DNA of 64,000 nt from positions 2,777,274 through 2,841,273 of the forward strand of contig JAEHOE010000003.1 of assembly GCA_016858145.1 (NCBI GenBank), read 5' to 3'. Position numbers and translations under genes: made by a program. This document shows, one piece after another, positions 47,157 to 58,196 of this stretch. The stretch is from Edaphochlamys debaryana. Lineage: Eukaryota; Chlorophyta; Chlorophyceae; Chlamydomonadales. A model generated the notes under the pieces. The model was not told where the DNA came from, searched no databases, and saw only the letters and a program-made list of their open reading frames with translations. Position 1 is the first letter of the stretch, and every line of letters starts with the position of its first letter.

Positions 47157-49704
47157 ATGACTAGATCAGCATCTCGTCTGATGCGGTCGGCGGGGCTGCT
47201 CGGTGCCCTACAGCGAGGAGCAGGCGCTTCGGCGTGCGCCGAGGTGAGAGAGGAGTGAGGCCGTCGGCATAAATTGTCTCTATGATCGTTTAATCAAACA
47301 AATTGCTCCTTGGTGCCAGCTTGCGCGCACAACCCTGGCCCATCTTCGGAACCTACGCCCATCCCGAAATGCCTTGCAGACCGCTGCCGCTGCTATGGTG
47401 CCTCAGCTGGCAGCCTCCCTCCACTTCGCCGCCGCTCCTGCTCGCGATGCGGGTGTTGCGTCCACCTCTGGGCTCGGCGGCCTGGCGCCATCCAGCCGCG
47501 GGTGGCAGCCATGGCAGGCCGCCGCGGGCACGTCTCGTGGCATGTTCATCCAGACGCAGCCCACGCCCAACCCCAACAGTCTCATGTTCGTGCCGGGGAA
47601 GCAGGTCATGGAGGTGGGCAAGGGCTGGATGCGAGGGTGGAGGAAGGGGTGGGCAAGGAGGGGCAGGAAGGGTGCGGTTGGGCCCCGTTCGGATGCTGTA
47701 ACAGTAAGGTGGGGAGGGATGTTGCAGCCCAACCTATACAGCCGCGCTCGTCCCGGCCGCCTGGGGGGGAGAGCATGCGGGAAAGTCTGGTCTCCCTGCC
47801 CTAGTGCCCTTCCGCCTCCCCCTCCACCCTCCCCATACCCACTCCCCACCCTCCCCTCCCAGAGCGGCACCCTGGAGTTCTCGTCGGCGCGCGAGGGCAT
47901 GAAGTCGCCCCTGGCCAAGCGCCTGTTCGCCATCGACGGCGTCACGGCGGTGTTCTTCGGCTCCGACTTCATCACCGTGTCCAAGCGGGACGAGTACAGG
48001 TGCGTGTGATTGGGGGTGAATCTGGGGGTGGGGGTGAGAGTGGGTTGGTTGAGGACGAGTACAGGTGGGGTTGGCGGTGGGGGTCAGGAAGGGCGAGTGC
48101 AGGTGCGTTTGGGGACTAGGCGGGTGGGTGGGACCTACCTCTCCATCCCACTCCCCACGTCGCATCCTCCCCTCCCTCCTCGCCACCCACCCTGCCACCC
48201 GTCCCTCCCTCGACCCCCAGCTGGCCCGTGCTCAAGCCCGACGTGTTCGCTGCCGTCATGGAGCACTTCGCCTCGGGGGAGCCCCTCATCTCGGACGCAT
48301 CGGCGCTGGCGGCATCGGACACCGCCATCCACCCGGACGACAGCGAGGTGGGGGCTTGGGGAGGGGGGGAAGGGGCGTTGTGTATTTTGTGTGGGGGCGG
48401 ACGGCGCGGTGGCGGTTGAAGTGGGCAGCTTGGCGCTGGGCTGTGGACGGATGGGCCTCCAACCACCCAACCGCTTAACCACCCAACCGCCCCAACCGCC
48501 CAACCGCCGCCAGGTGGTTGCCATGATCAAGGAGCTGCTGGAGACGCGCATCCGGCCCGCGGTGCAGGAGGACGGGGGCGACATCGTGTTCAGGGGCTTC
48601 GAGGAGGACACGGGCACGGTGCTGGTCAAGCTGGTGGTGGGTGGGGGGCGGGAGGGCAGGGGCAAGGTTTTGTTTGTACTTGTGCGGGAGGGTGCCCCCA
48701 CATGCTGCCGCAGCCCTGAACCCCAGACATGGCCTCCTCCCCGCGCCCCCACACCCCATGCCACCCCGCCCCGCCCCCGCCCCTCCACCGGTACCCCCCA
48801 GGGCGCCTGCTCCACGTGCCCCTCCTCCACGGTGACGCTCAAGAGCGGCATCGAGAACATGCTCATGCACTACATACCCGAGGTCAAGAACGTAATGGAG
48901 GTGGGGGGGGAGGGGGGAGGGGAAGAGTGGAGGGGGGAGGGAGGGGGCAGGCGGAGGTGGGAGTGGAGGGGGGGCGATGAGGTTGGGTGGGTGGGGCAGG
49001 GCAAGGGTGGGTGGTTTGGGGGGGCAGAGCGCCGGGGGGCCTGCAGCCTGTTGTCAAGGGCGGGTGGGGCAGGGCAAGGCCGAACAGGGGGCTCAGGGCG
49101 TGGATGCTAGCCAACGTTGAACAGGAGCGCAGCAGCGCACATGGACATTGGCATGTGTACGCAGTCGTGCTCTATGGGAGGACGGGCGCCGCGGGCCCAG
49201 CATCAAGCGGAATGTGTTTGTCATCAGGCGTGTCCGTGTGTGTCCGTGTGCGTGCGGCTGCCGCGCAGGCGCCCCCCGATGAGACGGACGAGCTGGGTCT
49301 GCAGGAGTTTGCGGCGTTCGAGAAGCGCATCGGGGTGCGTGCGGGCAGTACGGGGTGCCGGTGCCGGTCGAGTCGCCGGTGCCCGTCGAGTGAGGGTTGT
49401 CGGAGTTAGGGTTGGTGGAGTGCTTGTGGGGGCAGCGGTGTTGGCGACTGGTGCTGTGTGACTATGGGGTGGCGGTTCAGCGTCTAGCAGCTACACCCCC
49501 CGACCAGGCTTCGCTCCCAGCGTCCTCACACCCGGCCGTCTCATCCTGCCTCCCCCCTGCTACCGCCCGTCTCTCCCTCCCACGCAGGCAGCCGACGAGT
49601 CCGAGGGGGCGGAGGAGGGCGTGGGCGGCTCCGGAACGGGGGCGGCGGCCAAGCCCCAGGAGCCCAAGGAGGCCCACCCCATGGCGGCACACCTGTCCAA
49701 CTGA
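47157..49704 (+). CDS. NFU: Mitochondrial NFU-type iron-sulfur cluster scaffold
   Basis: Eight exons (47157-47243, 47320-47613, 47863-47999, 48221-48347, 48514-48636, 48802-48900, 49269-49334, 49588-49704) encode 349 aa. About 100 residues of Arg/Ser/Ala-rich presequence ([16 protein letters not shown]...) indicate mitochondrial import. The N-domain begins at [18 protein letters not shown] (about 105) and includes [13 protein letters not shown] and [10 protein letters not shown]. The NifU C-terminal domain carries [20 protein letters not shown] and the cluster-binding CSTC (Cys259, Cys262) followed by [14 protein letters not shown]. This matches plant NFU4/NFU5 and human NFU1, which pass 4Fe-4S clusters to lipoyl synthase and respiratory proteins. 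A Gly/Glu-rich tail extends beyond the usual end. The donor of intron 5 could be at 48634 or 48637, and I chose the latter (KLVGACSTC). Confidence 0.95.
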
Positions 49705-50753
49705 GCCGTACATGTGCACGCACGTGCTCGTGCAACCGTCGCTGCCGTACGCGCAGTCGTACATGCGCACGCGCCTTTACAGGAGAGTGCGGGTGTAGAG
49801 GCTTCGGCAAGAGAGAGTCCCGGCAAGGCAGCGGCTACGCTCTCGGCCGCGGGGGAGCAGCGGACCAACGGGATCCGGGTTGGGGAGAGGCGGAATGGCG
49901 CCGTTTGTCGCCGGTCCATGCTGGGTGTGGTTAGGGGGCACGGGGTTCAGCCGTGGAAGGCGAAGAGACGTGGCTGTTGTCCTCCGCCAGGCGCCGAGGG
50001 GTCCTAGTGCGTGTGGCTTTACTCCACCGAGGGAGGAAGATGCGGGGCAAAGGGCCGTGTGTGGAGTCGGCGCCCTCGGCGGATTTGCTGGTCGATCTGC
50101 TGTACAGTGGTACAGTGCGGATTTGCTGGTCGATCTGCTGATGTTATCTTCATCTCGCTTCCTATACCTAGGACTGGTGCACTAGGGTGTAGTGGAGTGA
50201 GCACAGACCACAACTTGACTGGGGTTACGCCTGCCTAGGCCTGCAGGCTGCAGCCCGTCGTCAAGGCTCCTCCCCATGGCTCCACCCCCAGGGACGCTCT
50301 ACCGCCGCGGTGAAGTGCCCAGGTGGCAGGCCGGGCGCACCTAGCGTTCTTCCTTCTTCGCTTTCCTCTAGAGCAGTGGCCTTGAGCAAATGGCCAAGAT
50401 GATTCCGCCACGCCGCTGTGCGTGACCTCTCTCGCACTCTCTCGACGCATGCACAAAGCATCCCTACCCAACATCGCAACTGCGCATCTAGGTTGCTACA
50501 AGGAATTATGTGCAGCGCAGGCAGGTCCCGAGCGAAGTGTTGCGGTTAGTCGGACGTGCACGGGGAGTCCCCGGATGTGAAGGAATGCGGGCAAAATAAC
50601 ACGAAAGCCTTAGCAGCCCACGTCAGAGGCACGGACACCAGCTCGCCTCAGTTCGGGGTCATGTGCTCAATCCCGCCAAAGAATATTGCCAGAGAAGATT
50701 GAGAGAGAGAGAGAGGTTGATCACCCCTGGTGTGGCGACACACAGCAGGTGCA
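49705..50753. other. Intergenic region with a short tandem duplication
   Basis: GCGGATTTGCTGGTCGATCT occurs twice in tandem (50081-50140, period about 38 bp). A (GA)n run lies near 50700-50715, just 5' of the next gene. No gene is supported. Confidence 0.5.
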
Positions 50754-52081
50754 ATGCTGCGGACTCGCAACCCAGACAAGGTGCACCCGGCGCCAGCAGT
50801 TGCAGCAGAGCCGAGTGAATCAAAAGATGACCCCCAGCCAGAGCCAGACCCGCACGTCGGCATCGTCGAAGCGCTGTTCTACGCAATGCTGGAGGAAGGG
50901 GTTCTGGGCACCCTCACGTTGACTAGTCAGGCTCCTGAGCTCAGAGAACGGCTGAAGAGGTTAGCCACGGGGCATACAAGCTGCGCTCTCCGGGCCTAAC
51001 TAGGAGCCATGCCGCATGCATCCCGGCGTCATTCTCGCTCCTGCCCCCCTATTCCCTTTGTTCAGCATGTGGGCGACGGAGGGCGTGGTATCGGCCCTCC
51101 TGGCTGGTGCGCTCGGCTCGGCCGGCCGCGTCGCTTGTGTGTCTGGGCATCGACATCCATGTGTACTAGTTTGCCCCCGTGGGCCCTCGGCCCAGCCTCC
51201 GCCCCCGGCCCTCCGCCCCCTCGCACAGGTATCCTTCTGCAGCCGGTGATGAACCCCACCACCCCCTGGTCAGAAGACGGCTATGAGGTGACGGTGGCCA
51301 ACAAGGCAAGTAAAGGCGGCAGCGGCGCACCAGGGGACCCCATGCCTGTTCGCCAGCGGAGCGTGCGTCAGCTGTGTCCGCAACCCCACAGCACCCTCCC
51401 CTCTTGCTTGCTGACGTCCAGGTGTACGTGTACTCGACGCTCTTGAGCTTTGCCCTCTCCTTCACCGTCGTGGTAAGGCGTGACTGGAGGTGTAGCTCCT
51501 CTCCTCCCCCCCCCCCCCCCCCCCCCGCACCACTCTGTTCGGTCACCTTCCCGCTGTGCCCCTGCCTGCATGCATCCAGATCAGCTGCACGCTACTGATC
51601 TGCTGGATCGACATGATGCCCACGGACGCTGACATCCACCGATTCGTCTACTACTTCCAGTCCCTGCACAACATCGCCACGATGCTGTTCGTGGGCTCCA
51701 TTCTGGCAGCCATGAACGGCTGCAGTGCTGCCGTTAAGATTTCGTACAACACCGAGGCGTTCCTGGTCTCGCTGGTGACCCTGGGCACCTTGGTACTATT
51801 CCTGATTTTCTACGCGTCGATGATGAACATCTCCTGTTTGGGTGCGTGCCCACGTGGATGCTTGGTTTGGGTGCTCATTGCAATCGATTACCGCCGTCCC
51901 GTCCCCGCCATGCCGGCCCATGCCACCAACACGGGCCCTCTCATCCTTTCCTGCCCGCCCTTGATCTACGCATGCAGCTCTCGTACGGCATCGCAGGAAG
52001 GTACACATGCTGCGGAAGCGGGCGGCGGATCAGGCGGCGGCACGGGTGCCCGTCATCGTGAAGAGTCCGGACGCGGATTGA
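50754..52081 (+). CDS. Multi-pass membrane protein of unknown function
   Basis: Six exons (50754-50959, 51066-51106, 51229-51305, 51422-51472, 51580-51841, 51978-52081) encode 246 aa. I do not recognise the family. Residues 1-75 are acidic and hydrophilic. Hydrophobic segments lie near 109-134 (STLLSFALSFTVVISCTLLI), 155-177 (HNIATMLFVGSILAAMNGC) and 185-205 (FLVSLVTLGTLVLFLIFYAS). A basic tail follows (RHRRKVHMLRKRAADQAAARV). Intron 3 uses a GC donor (AAG|GCAAGT at 51305/51306), and intron 4 holds a 21-C homopolymer (51506-51526). The conserved-looking stretch ICWIDMMPTDADIHRFVYYF between the first two segments may be a loop. The basic tail should be cytosolic by the positive-inside rule. 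Confidence 0.7.
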
Positions 52082-53440
52082 TATGAGATGCTTCATTAGC
52101 AGCTGCCTTTACGGGGGTTGATACGTGTAGGCCTTCGCAACTGTCAGGGCCGCCAGGCGCGGGCGGCTCCAGGACGGGGGCGCGCGGCGGCCGTGCACGT
52201 GCCCGCTGCCGTACGCCACGCGGGCCCCTGGAGTTAACTTGAAAGGCGGCGGCTCCTCTCATGCAGAGCATCTGCGCAACGAGGAAGCGCGTGGGGTCAT
52301 GCGGAATGGCCTGTATAAGGCATACCGGTAGTATGGTAGGATATCCTCCAGGCAGGGCTGGACAGTTGGGCTGCGAGTTGGGGACGTGAGTGGAGTCGAG
52401 CCCCGCTGCCGAAGCGGCACCGCTGCCGAAGCGGCACGATGTTTCATTGGGTGGTGGTGTTCGTTCGTGCATGGGGGGCCTCGGCGCGTCAGGGGCCCTT
52501 GACGGCTGCGTGGCGGTGCAGGGATAGGTGCGGGCCCTGAAGGAACATGTATGGACGCAGGCCATGAGTGGATGGACTGCGCAGGCGAGGAGGCATGACC
52601 GGAAAGAATTGCTGTACCTATGTGCGAATGGGCTGTGAACATGCAGGAAGGAAGCACGCGGCTTGGCGGCAGATTCCTTTTGCAGCGCTCAACCTGGTGC
52701 AAGACAATGTAATAAGGATCGTTCAAGGGGCTGTTGACACTGGCCGGGGAGGCGGTTCTATTGGGAAGATGACATCAACGAAGCGTAGCGCTTGGTTGAG
52801 GGGCGTAGGGCGTGGTTCTATTGGGGCTATGCAGCATAGTCAGGACGACGCCGGGGGATGCAGCTGAGGGGTCGGAGGGTAGATACAATCCTGGTCGAAC
52901 GGAATGATATCGGCCGGAGGGCCGAAGGGCACGCATGCCGGGCAAACCCTGTGGATGGGGCTCTTCAACTCGGGGACGGGGGAGGCGGGAGGCGGAGTCT
53001 GCACAGGCGGCACGAGAGCATGTGCGGGGGCACCAGCTGATGGCTGCCAGTAAGAGAAGAGACGATGCTTGTGGGGGTTCTTGGCCGAAGCCATGCATGA
53101 GCACATGAATGCGTAGAGGCCCGAGACGCCGAGAGGCAGAGTCCGGACGTAGGGGTTGCAGAGGGTTGAGCGGTTGCTGCGAGGGAAGGCCCGGCTTGGC
53201 AAGTTTTGCAGCGCTCAACCCGGTAGCGTGTGAAGCGCAGGCCCGGGAGGCGGAGGGCGTGCTGGGGAGGGCGTGCCGGGCAAACCCTGCACCCCCATCT
53301 CAACGTCGCCTTGCATCATAACACACTAGTGTACGCACACGTAGCTGTAGTGTCCGGGCTGCTTAGCTCGCCCTGCGGGAGGAGGAATCGAACTCGAGGT
53401 TTTGCTTCTCGTCGCCTCCTTCAATCGTGTTCCCGCTCCG
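52082..53440. other. Repeat-bearing intergenic region, 1.36 kb
   Basis: Several short direct repeats occur. TTTTGCAGCGCTCAACC is at about 52678 and 53203. TGCCGGGCAAACCCTG is at about 52936 and 53274. GGTTCTATTGGG is at about 52753 and 52814. A tandem CCGCTGCCGAAGCGGCAC lies at about 52406-52437. No coding signal was found. This could be the debris of an old mobile element. Confidence 0.5.
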
Positions 53441-56400
53441 ATGGCTCTAGTCAAGGGTCTAGAGCATACGAGCGCGGGCAGCGCGGCATGGAGCTTTTGC
53501 GGAGGGCGTGCAAGCAGGGTCGCGAGGCCACGCTTGGGTCAGCGCCAGCGATGCGCCGCTCTACTGGGCCTGGACAAAATCTTCAAGGGCAGGTGAGGTT
53601 TGGGGCAGCGCGTTGTCCATAAGGATGATTCTCGCGATGGGCAGTCGCCGCGACCTGCGAGCGACTTACCCCCGCCGCGAAGGCGCCGAGGAGCTGATCA
53701 AGTGCTCAAGAACTGAACCACGCGTCGGCGGTGTGCTTGGTCTCCCTACTCGGACCTCCTTCCCCCCTCACCCTCGCCATCCCCCTCGCCCCGCCATCTG
53801 CACGCAGCTCCACACCCCAGGCGCCGGTCTTCGAGGACGGCCCCGAGCTTGCGCCCGACTTCCAGCGCTGGCTGCAGGCGCAGGGCGTGGCCACGTCGCC
53901 GCTGGTGCTGCGGCGGTGCGGGCGCGAGGGGCGCGGCCTGGTCGCGGCCCGGCCCATCGCCCGCGGGGAGCCCGTGCTTAGGGTGCCTGGGGAGCTGCTG
54001 CTCACAGCGGAGAGGGCGGCCGAGGGTGAGGGGGTGAGGGCTGGGCTGGGCATCAGAGGGGTGGCGGGGACACGGGGCGGGGGCAGGCGTGGGGCGAGGG
54101 CTGGGGGGCGTGGGGTGAGGGGCCGGGCAGCAGAGGAGAAGTGCTGGGCCGGCGGCTATGGTGGAACAGGAGCAGGAAGCAGTGACCTGCAGTTGGGATT
54201 GATGAGCAGTCATGATCCCAGAGCCGGTGGTTGCGGGCAAACCTTGGCCCCACACCCACGACCGCACCTTCCCTCCCTGCCCCTCTCCCTCTCCCCTACC
54301 CCCACCCCCATTCCCGCAGAGTCTTGCCTAGCCCCCCTGCTCCGCTCCCTCCCCTCGAGCCCCCTGCCCGAGTGGTCCCTGCTGGCCCTCTACCTGGCCG
54401 AGCTCAGGGGCCGGGGGGCGGCGGGGGACGCCTCCGCGCGCTGGGCGCCCTACGCCGCGGTGCTGCCGGCGCGGCCGGGCACCGTTCTGGACTGGCCGGC
54501 CAAGGAGGTGGGGGCGGGGGTGGAGAGTGGGGGGGGTTTGGGGGGGTTGAGGGGGACAGAGTGTGAAGAGGGGGAGGAGAAGAGGGAGGTTTTGAGGGGA
54601 CGGCAAGAAGAAGCGAGGGGTAGGCGGGGCGATGCCGGCCAAGGAGGTGGTGGGGGTGGAGAGTGGTGGGGGTGGGGGGTGGGGGGGTTGAGGGGACACG
54701 AGCGTGAAGAGGGTGAGGATGCGAAACAGGCTGTGAGGGGGCGGCAAGAGAGAGAGAGTGGGAGAAGAGGCAATGCGGTTGGGGCTGGGGCCTCCCACTC
54801 GTCCATGGCCCCTGTCCAGCCCCACCCTTTCCACACGCCCCTCCCCCGTGGGGTTGTAGGGGGGGGGGGGGGAGGGGAGAATTGGAGGATTAGGAGAGGG
54901 AAGTTGTGAGGGGGCGGCAAGGTCACTGGGAGTGGGGGGCATTGGGTCGGTGGAATGGCAACACGAGAAAGGGTGGGAGGGACGACGGCTCCGACGATCG
55001 ACGGTCTAAGGGGGAGCAGGATTGTGAGGAGGGGGAGCAGGAGCGCAGAGGTGTTGAAAGGGGTGTGGGCCTGGGGTCTGGCTGAAGATGATAGCGCGAA
55101 GACGTGTTGGAGGCTTGGAGCTAACGTGGGGCTGCTTGTGGAGGCGCATGGGCCGGAGCCAGCGCTTGCCTCCCCCTCCCCAACCCCTGTCGACCCCCTT
55201 CCCCGTCCTCTCCTCCCCACCCCCAGGCCCGCCAGCTCCTCCGCGGCTCCCCCCTGGCAGCCCAGGCGGAGTCCATCACCGCAGCCGCCGCAGCCTCCTG
55301 GGCGGAGCTGGAGCCGCTGCTGGCGCGGGGGAGGGCCGAGGGGCTCATACCCGCCCACGTGCCCATGGCCAAGGTGGGTGTCTGTGTGACCCCCGCGCTT
55401 GACATGGCCGGGGCAACTGCCGTCACCTTCCCAGCACTGGCGCTTTCCTTTCCACCGCAAATACGTATCGTGGCCTCCGAGCCCTGGGGCGCTCCTTCAA
55501 ACCCCGTCGCCTGGCCGCATGGTCAAGGGGGGGTGTCAGCGCAGGGCCTGCGGGGATCGCGGAGGGGTCCTGCTCTCACCGGGACACCCGAAACGCCCAG
55601 CTCTTGTCCAACCCTTCTCCCTGCCGCCCGTCCTGAAAACCCGCATCAACCTGTCCCCCGCCCCCCCCCCCAGGCCGATCTGGACTGGGCCTTCGGGGTG
55701 CTGCTGTCCCGATGCATCCGGCTGCCGGGCAGGGGGGACGCGCAGGTGGGGGCGGGCGGGTGGGGGTGCGGTGCGTACGGTGTGCGGGAGGCTCGGGCCT
55801 GAGGCCCTGTGCGCACGCGTTGGTGGGGAGGGGTGTGGGGGCAGGTCCGCAACGAGGCCTGCTGGACTTACACCCTTAAACCGCATGGCCTCCCGCCCTC
55901 CTGCCCCTACCGACCCTCCCACCCCCCCTGCCCCCCAGGTCCTGGCCCCCTGGGCCGACCTGCTCAACCACGACGTGAACGCGGAGGAGGGCTGCCACCT
56001 GGACTGGGCGCCGGGGGCGGGGGCGGCGGCGGGGGGGCAGGCGGCGGCGGGGGGCGACGGCGGGGCGGTGGTGCTGGCGGCGGACCGCAACTATGCGGCG
56101 GGGCAGCAAGTTTGTGAGTGGGGAAAGGCGTGGGGGGAAGCGTGGGCTTTTGGGGGGGGCGGCTGGCTGTCGGAGTAGGTGGTGGGAGTGGGACAAGTGC
56201 GGTGAGGGAGCGACGTGAGGTGGAGGCCCCGGCGCGGGAGAAGGCGTGGGGGGGAGCCCCTGGCTATCGAGGCTCCAAGCGAGGGCTCCTCCTGGGTTTG
56301 GGTGCGCCGCCTGCTTTGGTCAATGTGCATCGCCCCCGCCCCTTTCCCTCCTGCCCTCCCCCTCAAGACATCTCTTACGGCCCCAAGTCCAGCGGCGAGC

Positions 56401-57822
56401 TGCTGCTGTCGTACGGCTTCTGCCCCCCGCCCGCCGCCAACCCGCACGAGGCCTACCGCCTGCGGGTGGGGCTGGACCGGGGGGGCGACCCGCTGGCGGG
56501 GCTCAAGGAGGAGGCGCTCAAGGCGCACGGTGAGGGGGGGCGATGCTCGGAAAGAAGTGGAGTGGAAGTAGGGGAATGAGGAGAGGAAGGGATGGAAGGG
56601 AGGAGGGGGCGCTGTGAGCCTCTGCGGCCCCTCCCAAGCCCTGGAGCAGGGGCAGGGTGTGGGGGGATTTGGAGGCCGTGGGTGTAGATGTGGCCCTGGG
56701 TTGGATTGGGTGACAGAAAGGCGGGGCCCGTGACCCCTTGGCCACCCTTTCGTGCCTCTCCCACCCTGTCCCGCCTCCTCCCCTCCTTCCCCCCTCCCTC
56801 CTCTCCTTCGCCCCCCAGGCCTGCCCCCCTCCATGGAGTTCCCCCTCCGCCTGGAGGCCCTGCCCGAGGGGCTGCTGCAGTACCTGGCCTTCGTGGAGGC
56901 GCGGCCCAAGGTGGCGGCGGTGAGTGGGGGGGGGGGGGGGGGGGAGTGGAAGGGAAGGAAAAGGAAGGGTGCGGACGGCAAAACGTTCTTGAGGCCCCGC
57001 CTCCACCCTCCACCCTCTACCCCAACGCCCTCTCCTCCCCTCCCCTCCCCCCGCTTGCCCCCTGGCCTTCCCCAGGAGACCTCCGAGCTGGCCTCCCTGC
57101 TGTTCGGCCAGGGCGTGTTCCCCCTGCTGGACGGGGCGGACACGCTGGAGGCGGCGCTGAGGAGCCTGGGGGGGCGCTGCGGGGCGGCGCTCAAGGGTGG
57201 GTGCCGGCGCGGGTGGGGGGGGGGTGGCGGGGGGTGGAAGTGGGTGGCAGCAATAGTGGTGGCGGCGGGTTGGGAAGCGGGTGCTGTGGAGGCCTGTGAC
57301 GGGTGCTGCATCTGGGGAGGTTGATGCTGCAACTCGGGGACGGTGGTGTGCCAGGTCACGTGTTGTGCAATACGTTCCACCCCCCCTTGCCTTTCGTCCC
57401 TCCTCTTTCCCCAGGCCTCCAACTCTTCCCTTTGCTTCTCTTATCTGCTTACCGCCTCCCCCCTTGCCCGCCTCTTCCCGCTGCCCCCAGCCTACCCCAC
57501 CAGCCTGGAGGTGGACCAGGCGCTGGCGGCCGGCGGCGTAGCGGCCGTATCCAAGGCGCCCAGGGGGCCCCGCCGCGCCTCCCCCTCCTCCCCCTCTTCT
57601 TCCCCTTCCTCCCCCTCCTTTCCCTCGCCCGCCTCGTCCGGTCCCGGCGGATCCAGCGGTGCGGGCGTTACGCTGGGCACGGAGGACGTGCTGGCGAGTG
57701 CGGTGCGCGAGGCGGCGGTGGCGGGCATCCGGGTGCGGGAGCGCCAGATCCTGCAGCGCACGCAGGCGGCGGCCAGCGCGCGGCTGGCGGAGGAGCGGCG
57801 GAGGGCGCGGAAGGCGCGGTGA
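53441..57822 (+). CDS. SET-domain protein lysine methyltransferase (Rubisco LSMT-like)
   Basis: Ten exons (53441-53592, 53808-54025, 54320-54507, 55227-55373, 55674-55745, 55939-56113, 56368-56529, 56819-56919, 57076-57196, 57491-57822) encode 555 aa. The first about 50 residues are Arg/Ser/Ala-rich and acid-poor, resembling a chloroplast transit peptide. The SET core runs from about 85 (GREGRGLVAARPIARGE) through the cofactor/active-site motif APWADLLNHD (262-271) to ISYGPKSSGELLLSYGF (319-335), followed by a Rubisco-LSMT substrate-binding-like helical region. Plant relatives trimethylate Rubisco large subunit or aldolase, or act on other plastid proteins. The exact target is unknown. A Ser/Pro run (about 475-500) and a basic helical C-terminus (EERRRARKAR) are extra. 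Intron 3 contains repeats that copy the exon 3 end. Confidence 0.9.
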
Positions 57823-58196
57823 GGGGGCGGAAGGGGGGGAGGGGTGAGCAAGAGGGGAGGCAAGGGGGAGGGAGAGGAGGAAGAGAGAGGTGAGGAGGAG
57901 GGGACAAGCGCACTTCCCCTTGCTAGCGAGAGCGGCGAGTGCCGGTGTCGTCTGGGAGTCCGTCTGGAGGTAATAACATGAGTGCGCCTCCCAATGTGTG
58001 ACCCCTGGGCCGTCTCCAAGCTAGATGCGCCCAGTAGCAAAGCCGGCTCGCATCATCGCGCGCATAGCTAGCTCTTTACGCGCTCAGTGGCAGCACTCTC
58101 TCCCAGCTCAGCGCGCAGCACTCCACACGAACCAGCCGGCGCAAGCAGCCCCTGCCGCCCAAGCCGCGCGCGCTCTTGCGTAACGCCCCTCGGCCT
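57823..58196. other. Intergenic region between SET gene and monooxygenase gene
   Basis: This is the 3' flank of the SET gene (GA-rich) and then the promoter/5'UTR of the next gene. No defined element was recognised. Confidence 0.45.

Noticed and set aside
53380..53460. Possible tRNA on the minus strand (TTCGATT followed by CCTCCC-like bases)
   Set aside because: The presumed T-stem does not pair, and no acceptor stem or anticodon arm of the right size can be drawn.
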